This document shows, in pieces, positions 54,074-62,892 of a DNA stretch of 64,000 bases; positions within the stretch are counted from its first letter, which is position 1, and each line of letters opens with the position of its first letter. The position numbers were made by a program, and so were the translations under genes. A model generated the notes under the pieces. That model saw only the letters and a list, made by a program, of their open reading frames with translations. It was not told the origin of the DNA and searched no databases. The DNA comes from Betaproteobacteria bacterium (GTDB lineage Bacteria > Pseudomonadota > Gammaproteobacteria > Burkholderiales > SG8-39), in NCBI GenBank assembly GCA_016713125.1, contig JADJPT010000014.1, positions 91,666 through 155,665 on the forward strand. The letters run 5' to 3'.

Positions 54074-54690
54074 GCGGAATCCTCCAGTCGGGTGGTGCGC
54101 GGCAGGCCGGCCAGCCTGCTGTCGGAGGCCAGAAAGACATCCACGCCGCAGGGAAAGCGGCGCCGGTTGGCGGCCCAGTCGAGAGCGAAGGCCGCACCCA
54201 GGCCGGCGGCGGACAGCCTGACGCTGTCGGCGATGCCCGGACCGCGCAGCGTCCAGCCGGCGTCGGTGGCCAGGGACTCGACCTGCACGATCAACGTGGT
54301 CGAGCGGTCCGGATAGTCCTCGCTGCCCTGCGCGAAGCGCTCGAGCTGCGGCAACTCCCGCACCGAGGCGGCCAGCGCGAAATCCGCCTCGGCCGGGTCG
54401 TCGACCGGCACGCAACCGGTATGAAAACGCAGGTAGGCCGCGGCGCCTGCCGCGGCAGGCGAGAGCCACAGGCGCGTGTCCTGATCGAGCAAGGCGAGCA
54501 ACAGCGCACCGCTGGCCACGTGCAGGCCGGCCGGCAGCGCGGCATCGCTGCGCACCTCGGCCAGCGTGCCCGGCCGCGACAGGCGCTCCAGGCAGAGCCG
54601 GAACACCGCCTGCGCGGCGCCCACCGGATCGGAGAAGCCCGGCGTGAGGCCGGCCAGCGCGCCGCCCGCATGCATGCCGGCGGCGCTCAT
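54064..54690 (-). CDS. phnH: C-P lyase subunit PhnH
   Basis: 208 aa. PhnH blocks visible are LTPGFSDPVGAAQAVFRLCL, LERLSRPGTLAEV, LALLDQDTRLWLS, YLRFHTGCVPVDDPAEADFA and a late FPCGVDVFLASDSRLAGLPR. PhnH is a structural subunit of the PhnGHIJ core. The ATG at 54690 overlaps the phnG stop and the gene overlaps phnI by 10 nt, indicating tight coupling. Confidence 0.92.
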   Translation of the reverse strand: MSAAGMHAGGALAGLTPGFSDPVGAAQAVFRLCLERLSRPGTLAEVRSDAALPAGLHVASGALLLALLDQDTRLWLSPAAAGAAAYLRFHTGCVPVDDPAEADFALAASVRELPQLERFAQGSEDYPDRSTTLIVQVESLATDAGWTLRGPGIADSVRLSAAGLGAAFALDWAANRRRFPCGVDVFLASDSRLAGLPRTTRLEDSACT

Positions 54691-55169
54691 GCGCCGGCCT
54701 CGCGCGCCACGGTGAAGAACTCCACGCGCGTGGCCTGCGCCTTGCGCTGCATGCACTCGGCGCGCTCCTGCAGCTCGCGCTCCAGCGGCTCGAGCAGGGC
54801 GGCACGAAGCGCGGCGGCCGACTGCGGGGACTGCAGCAGCGCATCGGCCAGCGCGGCCAGTTCGGCCTTGCGGTGCGAGCGCCCGGGCACATAGGCCACG
54901 CCGCTCTCGCCCGCGGCCAGGCGCAGCGCGCAGCGCGTGACCGTCATCTCGCCCAGATTGAAGCGCTCGCCGGTGCCGCCGGCGCGACCGCGCACCATCA
55001 TCAACCCGGTCTCGGGACGGCGCAGCCAGACATAGTCCGGCAGGCCGACTTCGCGCAGGCCGTGTTCCAGCAGCGCGGTATCGGCGCGCGCCAGCGCCCC
55101 CATCCAGGCACGCCTTGCCGCATGGTCCTCCTGCTGCGGGTGATCCTGGCTGTCAACTGGCTGAAACAT
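54687..55169 (-). CDS. phnG: C-P lyase subunit PhnG
   Basis: 160 aa, first gene of the phnGHIJKLM operon. Blocks: RRAWMGALARADTALLEHGL, YVWLRRPETGLMMVRGRAGG, FNLGEMTVTRCALRLAAGES and GYVPGRS-type VAYVPGRSHRKAELAALADA. PhnG joins PhnH, PhnI and PhnJ in the core complex. GGAGG lies 11 nt before the ATG at 55169. The promoter region is shared with the divergent phnF. Confidence 0.93.
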   Translation of the reverse strand: MFQPVDSQDHPQQEDHAARRAWMGALARADTALLEHGLREVGLPDYVWLRRPETGLMMVRGRAGGTGERFNLGEMTVTRCALRLAAGESGVAYVPGRSHRKAELAALADALLQSPQSAAALRAALLEPLERELQERAECMQRKAQATRVEFFTVAREAGA

Positions 55170-55188
55170 CTGCACGCTACCCTCCGAG

Positions 55189-55200
55189 AGGTCTAGACAT
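55189..55200. promoter_or_regulatory. PhnF-like operator between phnG and phnF
   Basis: AGGTCTAGACAT contains the perfect palindrome GTCTAGAC and resembles the TGGTCTAGACCA-type sites bound by PhnF/HutC regulators. It lies 20 nt upstream of phnG and 45 nt upstream of phnF, so one site could control both directions. A second dyad, TGGCAT-CGC-ATGCCA, is nearby at about 55208-55222. Confidence 0.5.
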
Positions 55201-55244
55201 CTTGCTGATGGCATCGCATGCCAGACGCGCAACGTTAAGTTTTT

Positions 55245-56021
55245 ATGACCGAGGGGATCGGCATGGGCGGACAGGCACTCAAGGTACGCAGCGCGCGTGA
55301 CAGGTTCATGGCGGGCGCCGCGGTATGGACGCAGATCGAACAGCGCATCGCCGACCAGATCGCGCAGGGGCGCCTGCAGCCGGGCGAAAGGCTGCCGGCC
55401 GAACACGCGCTGGCCGAAAGCTTCGGCGTCAACCGCCACACGGTGCGCCAGGCGCTGGGCAGCCTGGCCGCGCGCGGCCTGCTGCGCGTGCAACACGGAC
55501 GCGGAACCTTCGTCGCCGATTTCGCCGTCGACTACGTTCTGGGCAGGCGCACGCGCTTCGCCGAGAACCTCGCTGCGGCAGGACTCAAGGGCAGCCATAC
55601 GCTGGTCGAATCCGGCGAGATGCGCGCCCCGGCCGCAGTGGCGCGCGCGCTGCAGCTGCCGGGCGGCACGCGCGTGCTGCGCCTGGTCACGCTGGGCGAA
55701 ACGCACGGGCGTCCGGTGAGCCTGGCCGAGCACTATTTCTGCGCCGCGCGCGTGCCCGGACTGGTGGCGGCATTCGAGCGCAGCGGCTCGATCAGCCGCG
55801 CGCTGGCCGCCTGCGGCATCCCCGACTACACGCGCACCATCAGCCGCATCACCGCGCGACTGCCGGACAAGGCGGTCGCCGCCCGGCTCGGCCAGCCCCC
55901 GGGGCGACCGGTGCTGCACGTGGAAGGCCTGAACGTCGATCCGCAGGGCACGCCGCTCGAATTCGGCAGCACGCATTTCGCCGGCGACCTGGTGCAGCTT
56001 CTGGTGGAACCCGGGGCATGA
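55245..56021 (+). CDS. phnF: PhnF, GntR/HutC-family phosphonate regulator
   Basis: 258 aa. Winged helix at about residues 27-95 (WTQIEQRIADQIAQGRLQPG, then FGVNRHTVRQALGSLAARGL). UTRA ligand domain about 110-255 (VARALQLPGGTRVLRLVTLG, ending PLEFGSTHFAGDLVQLLVEP). Divergent from phnG and overlapping the next gene. It should repress the C-P lyase genes until a phosphonate or phosphate ester is sensed. Confidence 0.9.
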   Translation: MTEGIGMGGQALKVRSARDRFMAGAAVWTQIEQRIADQIAQGRLQPGERLPAEHALAESFGVNRHTVRQALGSLAARGLLRVQHGRGTFVADFAVDYVLGRRTRFAENLAAAGLKGSHTLVESGEMRAPAAVARALQLPGGTRVLRLVTLGETHGRPVSLAEHYFCAARVPGLVAAFERSGSISRALAACGIPDYTRTISRITARLPDKAVAARLGQPPGRPVLHVEGLNVDPQGTPLEFGSTHFAGDLVQLLVEPGA

Positions 56022-56710
56022 GCGCGCGCTACGCCCTGTACTACGCGCCGGCGCCGGGCGAAGCCTGGGCCGAGTTCGGCGCGCACTGGCTGGGCCGCTG
56101 CGCGGCCACCGGCCGCTCGCTTGCAATGCCGCAGGTCGAGGGCCTGCCTGCCCTCGAATTCGCGCGCCTGACCGCCGCGCCGCGCCGCTACGGCTTCCAC
56201 GCCACCCTGAAAGCGCCGTTCCGCCTCGTGCCGGGCGCCACGCCCGCCACGCTGTGCGCCGCCGTCGGCGACCTGGCCGCCGGGCATGCGGCCTTCACCC
56301 TGCGGCCGCTGCGCGTCGTGCTGCTCGATGACTTTCTCGCCCTGGTCCCGGCTGCGGCGGACCCACGCCTGGACGCCATCGCCGCCGACTGCGTGACCGC
56401 TCCCGACCACCTGCGCGCCCCGCTGCAGCCTGCGGACCTTGCCCGTCGCCGCGCCGCCGGCCTGGACGCGCGCGAAGACGAACTGCTGCAGCGCTGGGGC
56501 TATCCCTGGGTGCTGGAGCAGTTTCGCTTCCACCTGTCGCTGAGCGGCGCGCTGCCGGATGCGGACCGCCGCCACCTGGCGGCCCTGACGGCGGCCGCGC
56601 AGGCGCGCCTGCCGGCCGACCCGCCGCGTTTCGACGCCGTGTGCGTGTTCGAGGAAACCGGGCCCGACGCGGATTTCCGCATGATCGAACGCATTCCCCT
56701 GCAGTCATGA
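56018..56710 (+). CDS. DUF1045 2H-phosphoesterase-like phosphonate operon protein
   Basis: 230 aa. Two HX(T/S)-type motifs typical of 2H phosphoesterases are seen: GFHATLK near residue 60 and RFHLSLSG near 170. YALYYAPAPGEAWAEFGAHW and RYGFHATLKAPFRL are hallmarks of the DUF1045 family found in phn operons. No phnP cyclic phosphodiesterase is present here, so this protein may open the cyclic ribose phosphate made by PhnJ; that role is inferred from context. It overlaps phnF and phnN (ATGA at both ends). Confidence 0.85.
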   Translation: MSARYALYYAPAPGEAWAEFGAHWLGRCAATGRSLAMPQVEGLPALEFARLTAAPRRYGFHATLKAPFRLVPGATPATLCAAVGDLAAGHAAFTLRPLRVVLLDDFLALVPAAADPRLDAIAADCVTAPDHLRAPLQPADLARRRAAGLDAREDELLQRWGYPWVLEQFRFHLSLSGALPDADRRHLAALTAAAQARLPADPPRFDAVCVFEETGPDADFRMIERIPLQS

Positions 56711-57259
56711 GCGCCGGACGCCTGGTGTACGTGGCCGGCCCCTCGGGCGCCGGCAAGGACAGCGTGCTCGCCTGGGTACGGGCGCAACTCACACCGACCG
56801 ATCGCGTGCGCTTTGCGCGACGCACCGTGACCCGCCCCGCACAGCCCGGTGGCGAAGCGCATGACACGGTCGACGCCGAAACCTTTCGGCCGGCGCCTGG
56901 TGGCCGGCGATTTCGTCATGCACTGGCGCGCCAACGGCCTGGCCTATGGCATCGGCGGCGAGGTCCTCGGCTGGCTGCAGGCCGGCGACACGGTGGTGGT
57001 GAACGGCTCCCGCGAGTACCTGCCGCAGGCCCTGATCCTGTTTCCCGCGCTGGAACTGGTGCACGTCTGCGCCACGCCGGCGGTGCTGCGCGCCCGGCTG
57101 GCCGCGCGCGGCCGTGAGAATGCCGCACAGATCGAGAAGCGCCTCGCGCGCGCCGCCTCGTTCTCGCCGCCGCCGGGCGTGCCCACGCTGGAGATCCGCA
57201 ACGACGGCGCCCTGGAGGACGCCGGGCGCATCCTGCACGAGTACCTGCGCGGGCGCTGA
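56707..57259 (+). CDS. phnN: PhnN, ribose 1,5-bisphosphokinase, frameshifted
   Basis: About 183 aa. Walker A is VAGPSGAGKDSVLAWVR near residue 8; FARRTVTRPAQPGGEAHDTV follows. Near 56886 the frame changes in CGGCCGGCG. Removing one C gives TFRRRLVAGDFVMHWRANGL, the normal family sequence, and the rest (GIGGEVLGWLQAGDTVVVNG, IEKRLARAASF) continues to 57259. The enzyme makes PRPP from ribose 1,5-bisphosphate, the last C-P lyase product. A sequencing error is likelier than a real break. Confidence 0.88.
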
Positions 57260-57279
57260 GCGGACCCGCAGCGCAGCGC

Positions 57280-57309
57280 GCGACACTGCCGTGCGCGGAG
57301 GGCTACAAT
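57280..57309 (+). promoter_or_regulatory. Candidate sigma70 promoter of the sensor kinase gene
   Basis: GCGACA (57280-57285), 18 bp, TACAAT (57304-57309), 50 nt before the ATG. The -10 box is good and the -35 partial. It lies in the 99-bp gap after phnN, which separates the two-component genes from the phn operon. Confidence 0.4.
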
Positions 57310-57358
57310 CGCTGCGGATTTTCGCCCACCGCGCCCCGTCCAGGACCCGCCCACCCGC

Positions 57359-59659
57359 ATGACCCGCCCGATCGAACGCAAACCGCCCGGCATCGAGGAC
57401 CTGCGCAGCAGCGAGGAACTTTTCCGCCAGATCGCCGAGAACGTCGGCGAGGTGCTGTGGATGGCCGACCCGGACCGCGCGCACGTTCACTACATCAGCC
57501 CGGCCTACGAACGCATCTGGGGGCGCAGCGCCGAGAGCCTGTATGCCGACCCGATGTCCTTCATCGAGTCGGTCCACCCGGACGACCGCCGGCGCGTGCT
57601 CGAAGCCCTCCCCCTGCAGGCCGAAGGCGGCTACCACCTCGAATACCGGGTGGTACGGCCCGACGGCGGCCTGCGCTGGGTGCGCGCGCGCGCCTTCCCG
57701 GTGCGTGACGCCGAAGGCCGCGTCTACCGCGTGGCCGGCATCGCCACCGACATCACCGAGCGGCTGCGCACCGTCGAACGCCAGCGGCAGATCAACGCCG
57801 AGCTCGACGAACGCGTGCGCATGCTGATCGACACCGCCAACGACGCGGTGCTGACCATCGACCAGGGCAGCGTGATCCTCGACTGGAACGCCAAGGCCGA
57901 GCAGATGTTCGGCTGGAGCGCCGGCGAAGCGCTGGGCCGCATCCTGACCGAGCTGATCGTGCCCGGGCAGCACCGCGCCCGCCACCACCACGGCCTGGCG
58001 CGCTTCCTGGCCGGGGAGGACCTCGGCGCCGGCGGCATCCTGAACCGGCGCGTCGAGACCACCGCCCTGCACCGCGACGGCCGTGAGTTCGACGTCGAGC
58101 TCTCGGTCTGGCCGGTGAAGACCGGCGCGGGCTGGACCTTCAGTTCCTTCATCCGCGACATCTCCGAGCGCAAGCGGACCGAGGAAGCCCTGCGCAGTTC
58201 CGAGGAGCGTTACCGCGCGGTGGTCGAGAACGCCAACGAAGGCATCATCGTCACGCAGGACGGCAAGATCCGCTTCGGCAACAGCAAGGCCTTCACGCTG
58301 ACCGACCGCACGCCGGAAGAGGCGATGGCCACGCCGTTCATCGAAATGATCCATCCGGACGACCGCGCGCGCGTCTACGGCAACTACCTGCGGCGCATGC
58401 GCGGCGAGCCGGTGGAGAACAACTACACTTTCCGCGTCATCACCCCCAGGGGCGAGGTGATGTGGCTGCAGATCAGCGCGGTGTCGATCGACTGGGAGGG
58501 CAAGCCCGCGACGCTCAACTTCCTGTCCGATGTCACGCGCCAGGTGCTGCTGCAGGAAAACCTCAAGCAGACCCTGGCCGAGCGCGAGGCGGTGCTGGAA
58601 ACGACCGCGGTCGGCATCCTGCACGTGCAGGACGGGCGCATCAAATGGGCCAACGCGGCGCTCGAACAGCAGCTGCTCGGCCACGAACCCGGCGCGCTGA
58701 TCGGCAAGACCGCCGAGATCACCTTCGCCTCGCATGCCGAGTGGTCGCGCTGCCTGGCCGAATGCGTGCCGCGGCTGCAGTCCGAAGGCGCCTACAGCGG
58801 CGAATGGCAGGCGCGGCGCAGCGACGGCAGCCTGGTCTGGTGCGAACTGTCCGGGCGCGCCATCGACCCGGCCGAGCTGGCGCGCGGCACCATCTGGTTC
58901 TACATCGACATCGGCGAACGCAAGCGCGCCGAGGAGGAGATCCGCCGCGCTCTGGCGCGCGAGCGCGAGCTCTCCGAGCTGAAGACACGCTTCGTGGCCA
59001 TGACCTCGCACGAGTTCCGCACCCCGCTGGCCACCATCCTCTCCTCGGCCGAGCTGATCGAGGATTTCGGCGACACCCTGCCGGCCACCGAACGCCGCGA
59101 GGTGGTGAACCTGATCAAGGGCGCGGTGCGGCGCATGAACGGCATGCTCGAGCAGGTACTGTTCATCGGTCGTGCCGAATCCAACAAGCTGGAGTTCAAA
59201 CCGCTGCGCAGCGACGCGCGCGCGCTGGCCGCGCGGCTGCTGGCCGAGGCGCAGCGCGCCGCCGGCGACAAGCTGGTGCTGGCGCTGGAATGCACCGGCG
59301 AACAGCCCTGGCGGGAACTCGACGAGGACCTGCTCACGCACGCGGTGGGCAACCTGCTGTCGAACGCCGTGAAGTACTCGCCGCGCGGCGCCACCGTGCG
59401 CCTGGCGCTCGATCTGCGGCCCGCCGAACTGGAGTTCAGCGTGATCGACCGCGGCATCGGCATCCCGGCCGAGGACCAGGCGCGGCTGTTCGAGACCTTC
59501 CAGCGCGCCAGGAACGTCGGCAACATCGAAGGCACCGGCCTCGGCCTGGCCATCGCGCGCCAGTGCGCGGAACTGCACGGCGGCAGCATCTCCTTTGCCA
59601 GCGAAGCCGGACGCGGCAGCACCTTCCGCCTGCACCTGCCCGTCCCCGCCACCGACTGA
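57359..59659 (+). CDS. PAS-domain sensor histidine kinase (soluble)
   Basis: 766 aa without signal peptide or membrane helices, so cytoplasmic. Four PAS domains at about 17-135 (RQIAENVGEVLWMADPD), 150-270 (IDTANDAVLTIDQGSVILDW), 280-395 (VVENANEGIIVTQDGKI) and 405-525 (LETTAVGILHVQDGRIKWAN) are followed by a short coiled coil. The HisKA box is TSHEFRTPLATILSSAELIE with phospho-His 551. ATPase boxes are NLLSNAVKYSP, DRGIGIPAEDQARLF and GTGLGLAIARQ. It surely pairs with the next gene, 4 bp downstream. The globin downstream hints at a redox or gas signal; the ligand is unknown. Confidence 0.9.
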   Translation: MTRPIERKPPGIEDLRSSEELFRQIAENVGEVLWMADPDRAHVHYISPAYERIWGRSAESLYADPMSFIESVHPDDRRRVLEALPLQAEGGYHLEYRVVRPDGGLRWVRARAFPVRDAEGRVYRVAGIATDITERLRTVERQRQINAELDERVRMLIDTANDAVLTIDQGSVILDWNAKAEQMFGWSAGEALGRILTELIVPGQHRARHHHGLARFLAGEDLGAGGILNRRVETTALHRDGREFDVELSVWPVKTGAGWTFSSFIRDISERKRTEEALRSSEERYRAVVENANEGIIVTQDGKIRFGNSKAFTLTDRTPEEAMATPFIEMIHPDDRARVYGNYLRRMRGEPVENNYTFRVITPRGEVMWLQISAVSIDWEGKPATLNFLSDVTRQVLLQENLKQTLAEREAVLETTAVGILHVQDGRIKWANAALEQQLLGHEPGALIGKTAEITFASHAEWSRCLAECVPRLQSEGAYSGEWQARRSDGSLVWCELSGRAIDPAELARGTIWFYIDIGERKRAEEEIRRALARERELSELKTRFVAMTSHEFRTPLATILSSAELIEDFGDTLPATERREVVNLIKGAVRRMNGMLEQVLFIGRAESNKLEFKPLRSDARALAARLLAEAQRAAGDKLVLALECTGEQPWRELDEDLLTHAVGNLLSNAVKYSPRGATVRLALDLRPAELEFSVIDRGIGIPAEDQARLFETFQRARNVGNIEGTGLGLAIARQCAELHGGSISFASEAGRGSTFRLHLPVPATD

Positions 59660-59663
59660 AGCC

Positions 59664-60988
<1,325 letters not shown>

Positions 60989-61031
60989 TCCGATAGCGGG
61001 ATTTCGCAGGATCGCGGGCCGCCCGGCCTGC

Positions 61032-61047
61032 TGTTGGCGTTTGCGCA
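61032..61047 (+). promoter_or_regulatory. Upstream repeat 1, candidate enhancer for the sigma54 regulator
   Basis: TGTTGGCGTTTGCGCA, nearly the same as the sequence 68 bp downstream at 61101-61114. It is about 150 bp upstream of the -24/-12 promoter, the usual enhancer distance. Confidence 0.45.
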
Positions 61048-61100
61048 CGCCTCGGCTCCCTTATCAATCAGGGACTTGCGGCATCCGTGACGTATGACCG

Positions 61101-61114
61101 TTGGCGTTTGCCAA
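61101..61114 (+). promoter_or_regulatory. Upstream repeat 2, candidate enhancer for the sigma54 regulator
   Basis: TTGGCGTTTGCCAA is a dyad (TTGGC-GTTT-GCCAA) about 80 bp upstream of the sigma54 promoter; its first 11 bases match the other repeat exactly. Confidence 0.5.
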
Positions 61115-61182
61115 CACTCCGGCCTGCGCCCGGCCGGCCCCTTTTTCGCGTAAGCCATTGATTCAAAGGCAATGCCTTCCCC

Positions 61183-61198
61183 TGGCACGGCCCGTGCA
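61183..61198 (+). promoter_or_regulatory. Sigma54 (-24/-12) promoter
   Basis: TGGCACGGCCCGTGCA matches the consensus TGGCACG-N4-TTGCA except for one T in the -12 element. GG and GC are 12 bp apart, as required. Transcription should start near 61209, 31 nt before the small peptide gene. Confidence 0.8.
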
Positions 61199-61239
61199 AC
61201 AGGTACGGCACCAAAACACCAAAAAGCCGGGAGACCCAC

Positions 61240-61368
61240 ATGAAGTCGCATCCGCACCTGTCCGAATTCGATCGCATCGACGCCCTGCCCACGCTCGACG
61301 AGCTGCTGGCCGACCTGCGCGAGTGCTTCGCCTGCCTGCTCGGCAGCGCCTCGCTGACCTGGCGCTGA
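61240..61368 (+). CDS. 42-aa peptide encoded behind the sigma54 promoter
   Basis: Short frame of 43 codons starting MKSHPHLSEFDRIDALPTLD and ending SLTWR. GGGAG lies 7 nt before the ATG. It has a CFAC cysteine pair near residue 30 (DLRECFACLLG), is acidic overall and has no membrane segment. It is the first gene of the sigma54-driven transcript, 68 bp before the globin. No family is recognised; a metal-binding, regulatory or leader-peptide role are all possible. Confidence 0.5.
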   Translation: MKSHPHLSEFDRIDALPTLDELLADLRECFACLLGSASLTWR

Positions 61369-61436
61369 GCTCCGTCATGCCCGCCGTCATCCCGATGAAG
61401 TCCGCACCGACAACCCAATCCGCCAAGGAGGTTCAC

Positions 61437-61865
61437 ATGGACGCCCGCCAGATCGCCATCGTGCAGGAGAGCTTCGAGAAGGTCCGCCCCATCGCCGCCG
61501 TCGCCGCCGATCTGTTCTACGGCAAGCTGTTCGAACTCGATCCGCAGCTCAAGTCCCTGTTCCGCGGCGACATGAAGGAACAGGGCCGCATGCTGATGAG
61601 CGTGATCGCCAGCGCCGTGCGCAGCCTGTCGGCGCCCGCCCCGCTGGTGCCGGCGCTCAAGGACATGGGCAAGCGCCATGTCGCCTACGGCGTGCGCGAG
61701 CACCACTACGCCACCGTCGGCACCGCTCTGCTGTGGACGCTGGAGCAGGGTCTGGGCGATGACTTCACGCCGGAACTGCGCGCGGCCTGGACCGCCACCT
61801 ACACGCTGCTCGCCGGCGTGATGCAGGAAGGCGCCCGCGAGTTCCACCTCGCGCAGGCCGCCTGA
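61437..61865 (+). CDS. Single-domain haemoglobin (Vgb/Hmp globin type)
   Basis: 142 aa. The three-on-three globin fold is apparent: B10 Tyr28 in ADLFYGKLF, CD1 Phe42 in SLFRGDMKEQ, probable E7 Gln49 and the proximal F8 His81 in GKRHVAYGV. The C-terminus LRAAWTATYTLLAGVMQEGA is normal. There is no reductase domain. Such globins handle oxygen supply or nitric oxide. AAGGAGG precedes the ATG. Control by the sigma54 regulator upstream is likely. Confidence 0.9.
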   Translation: MDARQIAIVQESFEKVRPIAAVAADLFYGKLFELDPQLKSLFRGDMKEQGRMLMSVIASAVRSLSAPAPLVPALKDMGKRHVAYGVREHHYATVGTALLWTLEQGLGDDFTPELRAAWTATYTLLAGVMQEGAREFHLAQAA

Positions 61866-61875
61866 GGCCGCGGTC

Positions 61876-62697
61876 GTGCAGCGCTACATCGGTTGCAGGC
61901 TGAGCGGCGCGGGTCCCAACGTGGTCCTGCTGCACGCTTCGATGAGTACCGCCGCGCAGTGGAAGCCGCTGGCCGCCGCGCTGGAGCGCGACCATACCGT
62001 GCTCGCCATGGACCTGATCGGTTACGGCGACGCGCCCGGCCCGGCCAATCCGACCACCTTCTCGCTGCGCCGCGAGGCCGAGCGCGTGCTCGCCTACACC
62101 GACGCCTGCTTCGGCGCCGGCGCGCCGTTCAAGCTGGTCGGGCATTCCTACGGCGGTGCGACCGCGCTGCGCATCGCGCGCGAGCATCCGCAGCGCGTCA
62201 GCGCGCTGGTGGCCTACGAGCCGGTGTGCTTCAACCTGCTCGACGAGGACGAGGACGCGCGCGAACTCGCGCTGCGCCTTGCCCTCCAGGTCAGCGAGCT
62301 GGCGGCGCAAGGCCGCACCGCGCAGGCCGCCGCCCTGTTCTACGACTTCTGGAACGGCCCCGACACCTGGCGCGCCCTGCCCGTCACACGCCGCGAGCGC
62401 CTGGCCGCCCTTTCACTGAAGGTGGCGCTGGATTTCCAGGCGGTGTTCCTCGAGCCGCGCTCGGCGCAGGCCTATGCGTGCATCGACGCGCCCGCCCTGC
62501 TGCTGGGCGGCACGCGCAGCTTCCGCATGACGCGGCGCATCCTGGGCAAGCTGGCGGCGGTCATGTCCGGCGCGCGGCTGGCCTGGGTCGATGGCGATCA
62601 CATGGCCCCGGCCTTCTCGCCCGAGACGGTCAACCCGCTGATCGAAACTTTCCTGCGCGGCGAAGCGGTCGCGCCGGCCTATGCGGAGGCGGCGTGA
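61876..62697 (+). CDS. Alpha/beta hydrolase
   Basis: 273 aa. The oxyanion region is VVLLHASMSTAAQWKPL near residue 16, the nucleophile VGHSYGGATAL near 90 and the catalytic His in WVDGDHMAPAFS near 240, preceded by an ALLLGGTRS strand. It begins with GTG 10 bp after the globin stop, so it shares the sigma54 transcript. The substrate is unknown; a stress-linked esterase or haloperoxidase-like activity is possible. Confidence 0.85.
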   Translation: MQRYIGCRLSGAGPNVVLLHASMSTAAQWKPLAAALERDHTVLAMDLIGYGDAPGPANPTTFSLRREAERVLAYTDACFGAGAPFKLVGHSYGGATALRIAREHPQRVSALVAYEPVCFNLLDEDEDARELALRLALQVSELAAQGRTAQAAALFYDFWNGPDTWRALPVTRRERLAALSLKVALDFQAVFLEPRSAQAYACIDAPALLLGGTRSFRMTRRILGKLAAVMSGARLAWVDGDHMAPAFSPETVNPLIETFLRGEAVAPAYAEAA

Positions 62698-62773
62698 ATA
62701 CTCCGCGCCGCAGGCGCACGGCGGTCCGCCAGCAGGCCATGTGGGGCTGCCGGCCGGCCGAGCCGGAAAACAC

Positions 62774-62850
62774 GATTTCCGAACTTTCAAAAGCCAAACC
62801 CAAGGCCAGGCGCGGCCTGCAGGGCAATTCGTGTATCGACAAAGATACAC
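62774..62850 (+). repeat. Structured intergenic repeat, copy 2
   Basis: GATTTCCGAACTTT (62774-62787), a 37-nt middle part with the hairpin AGGCC/GGCCT, then CAATTCGTGTATCG (62825-62838) and AAAGATACA (62841-62849). End boxes and spacing equal those of the copy at 49361, while the hairpin sequence differs. It sits between the hydrolase and the convergent acyl-CoA dehydrogenase, where it may also end transcription. Confidence 0.65.
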
Positions 62851-62892
62851 GCACGCCTGAACGGAAGGCTTAGTTAGGGACGCCGCGCGGCG

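Noticed and set aside
55203..55225. Pho box in the phnG/phnF gap
   Set aside because: The TGGCAT-CGC-ATGCCA dyad there is an inverted, not direct, repeat and does not fit the CTGTCAT direct-repeat pattern.
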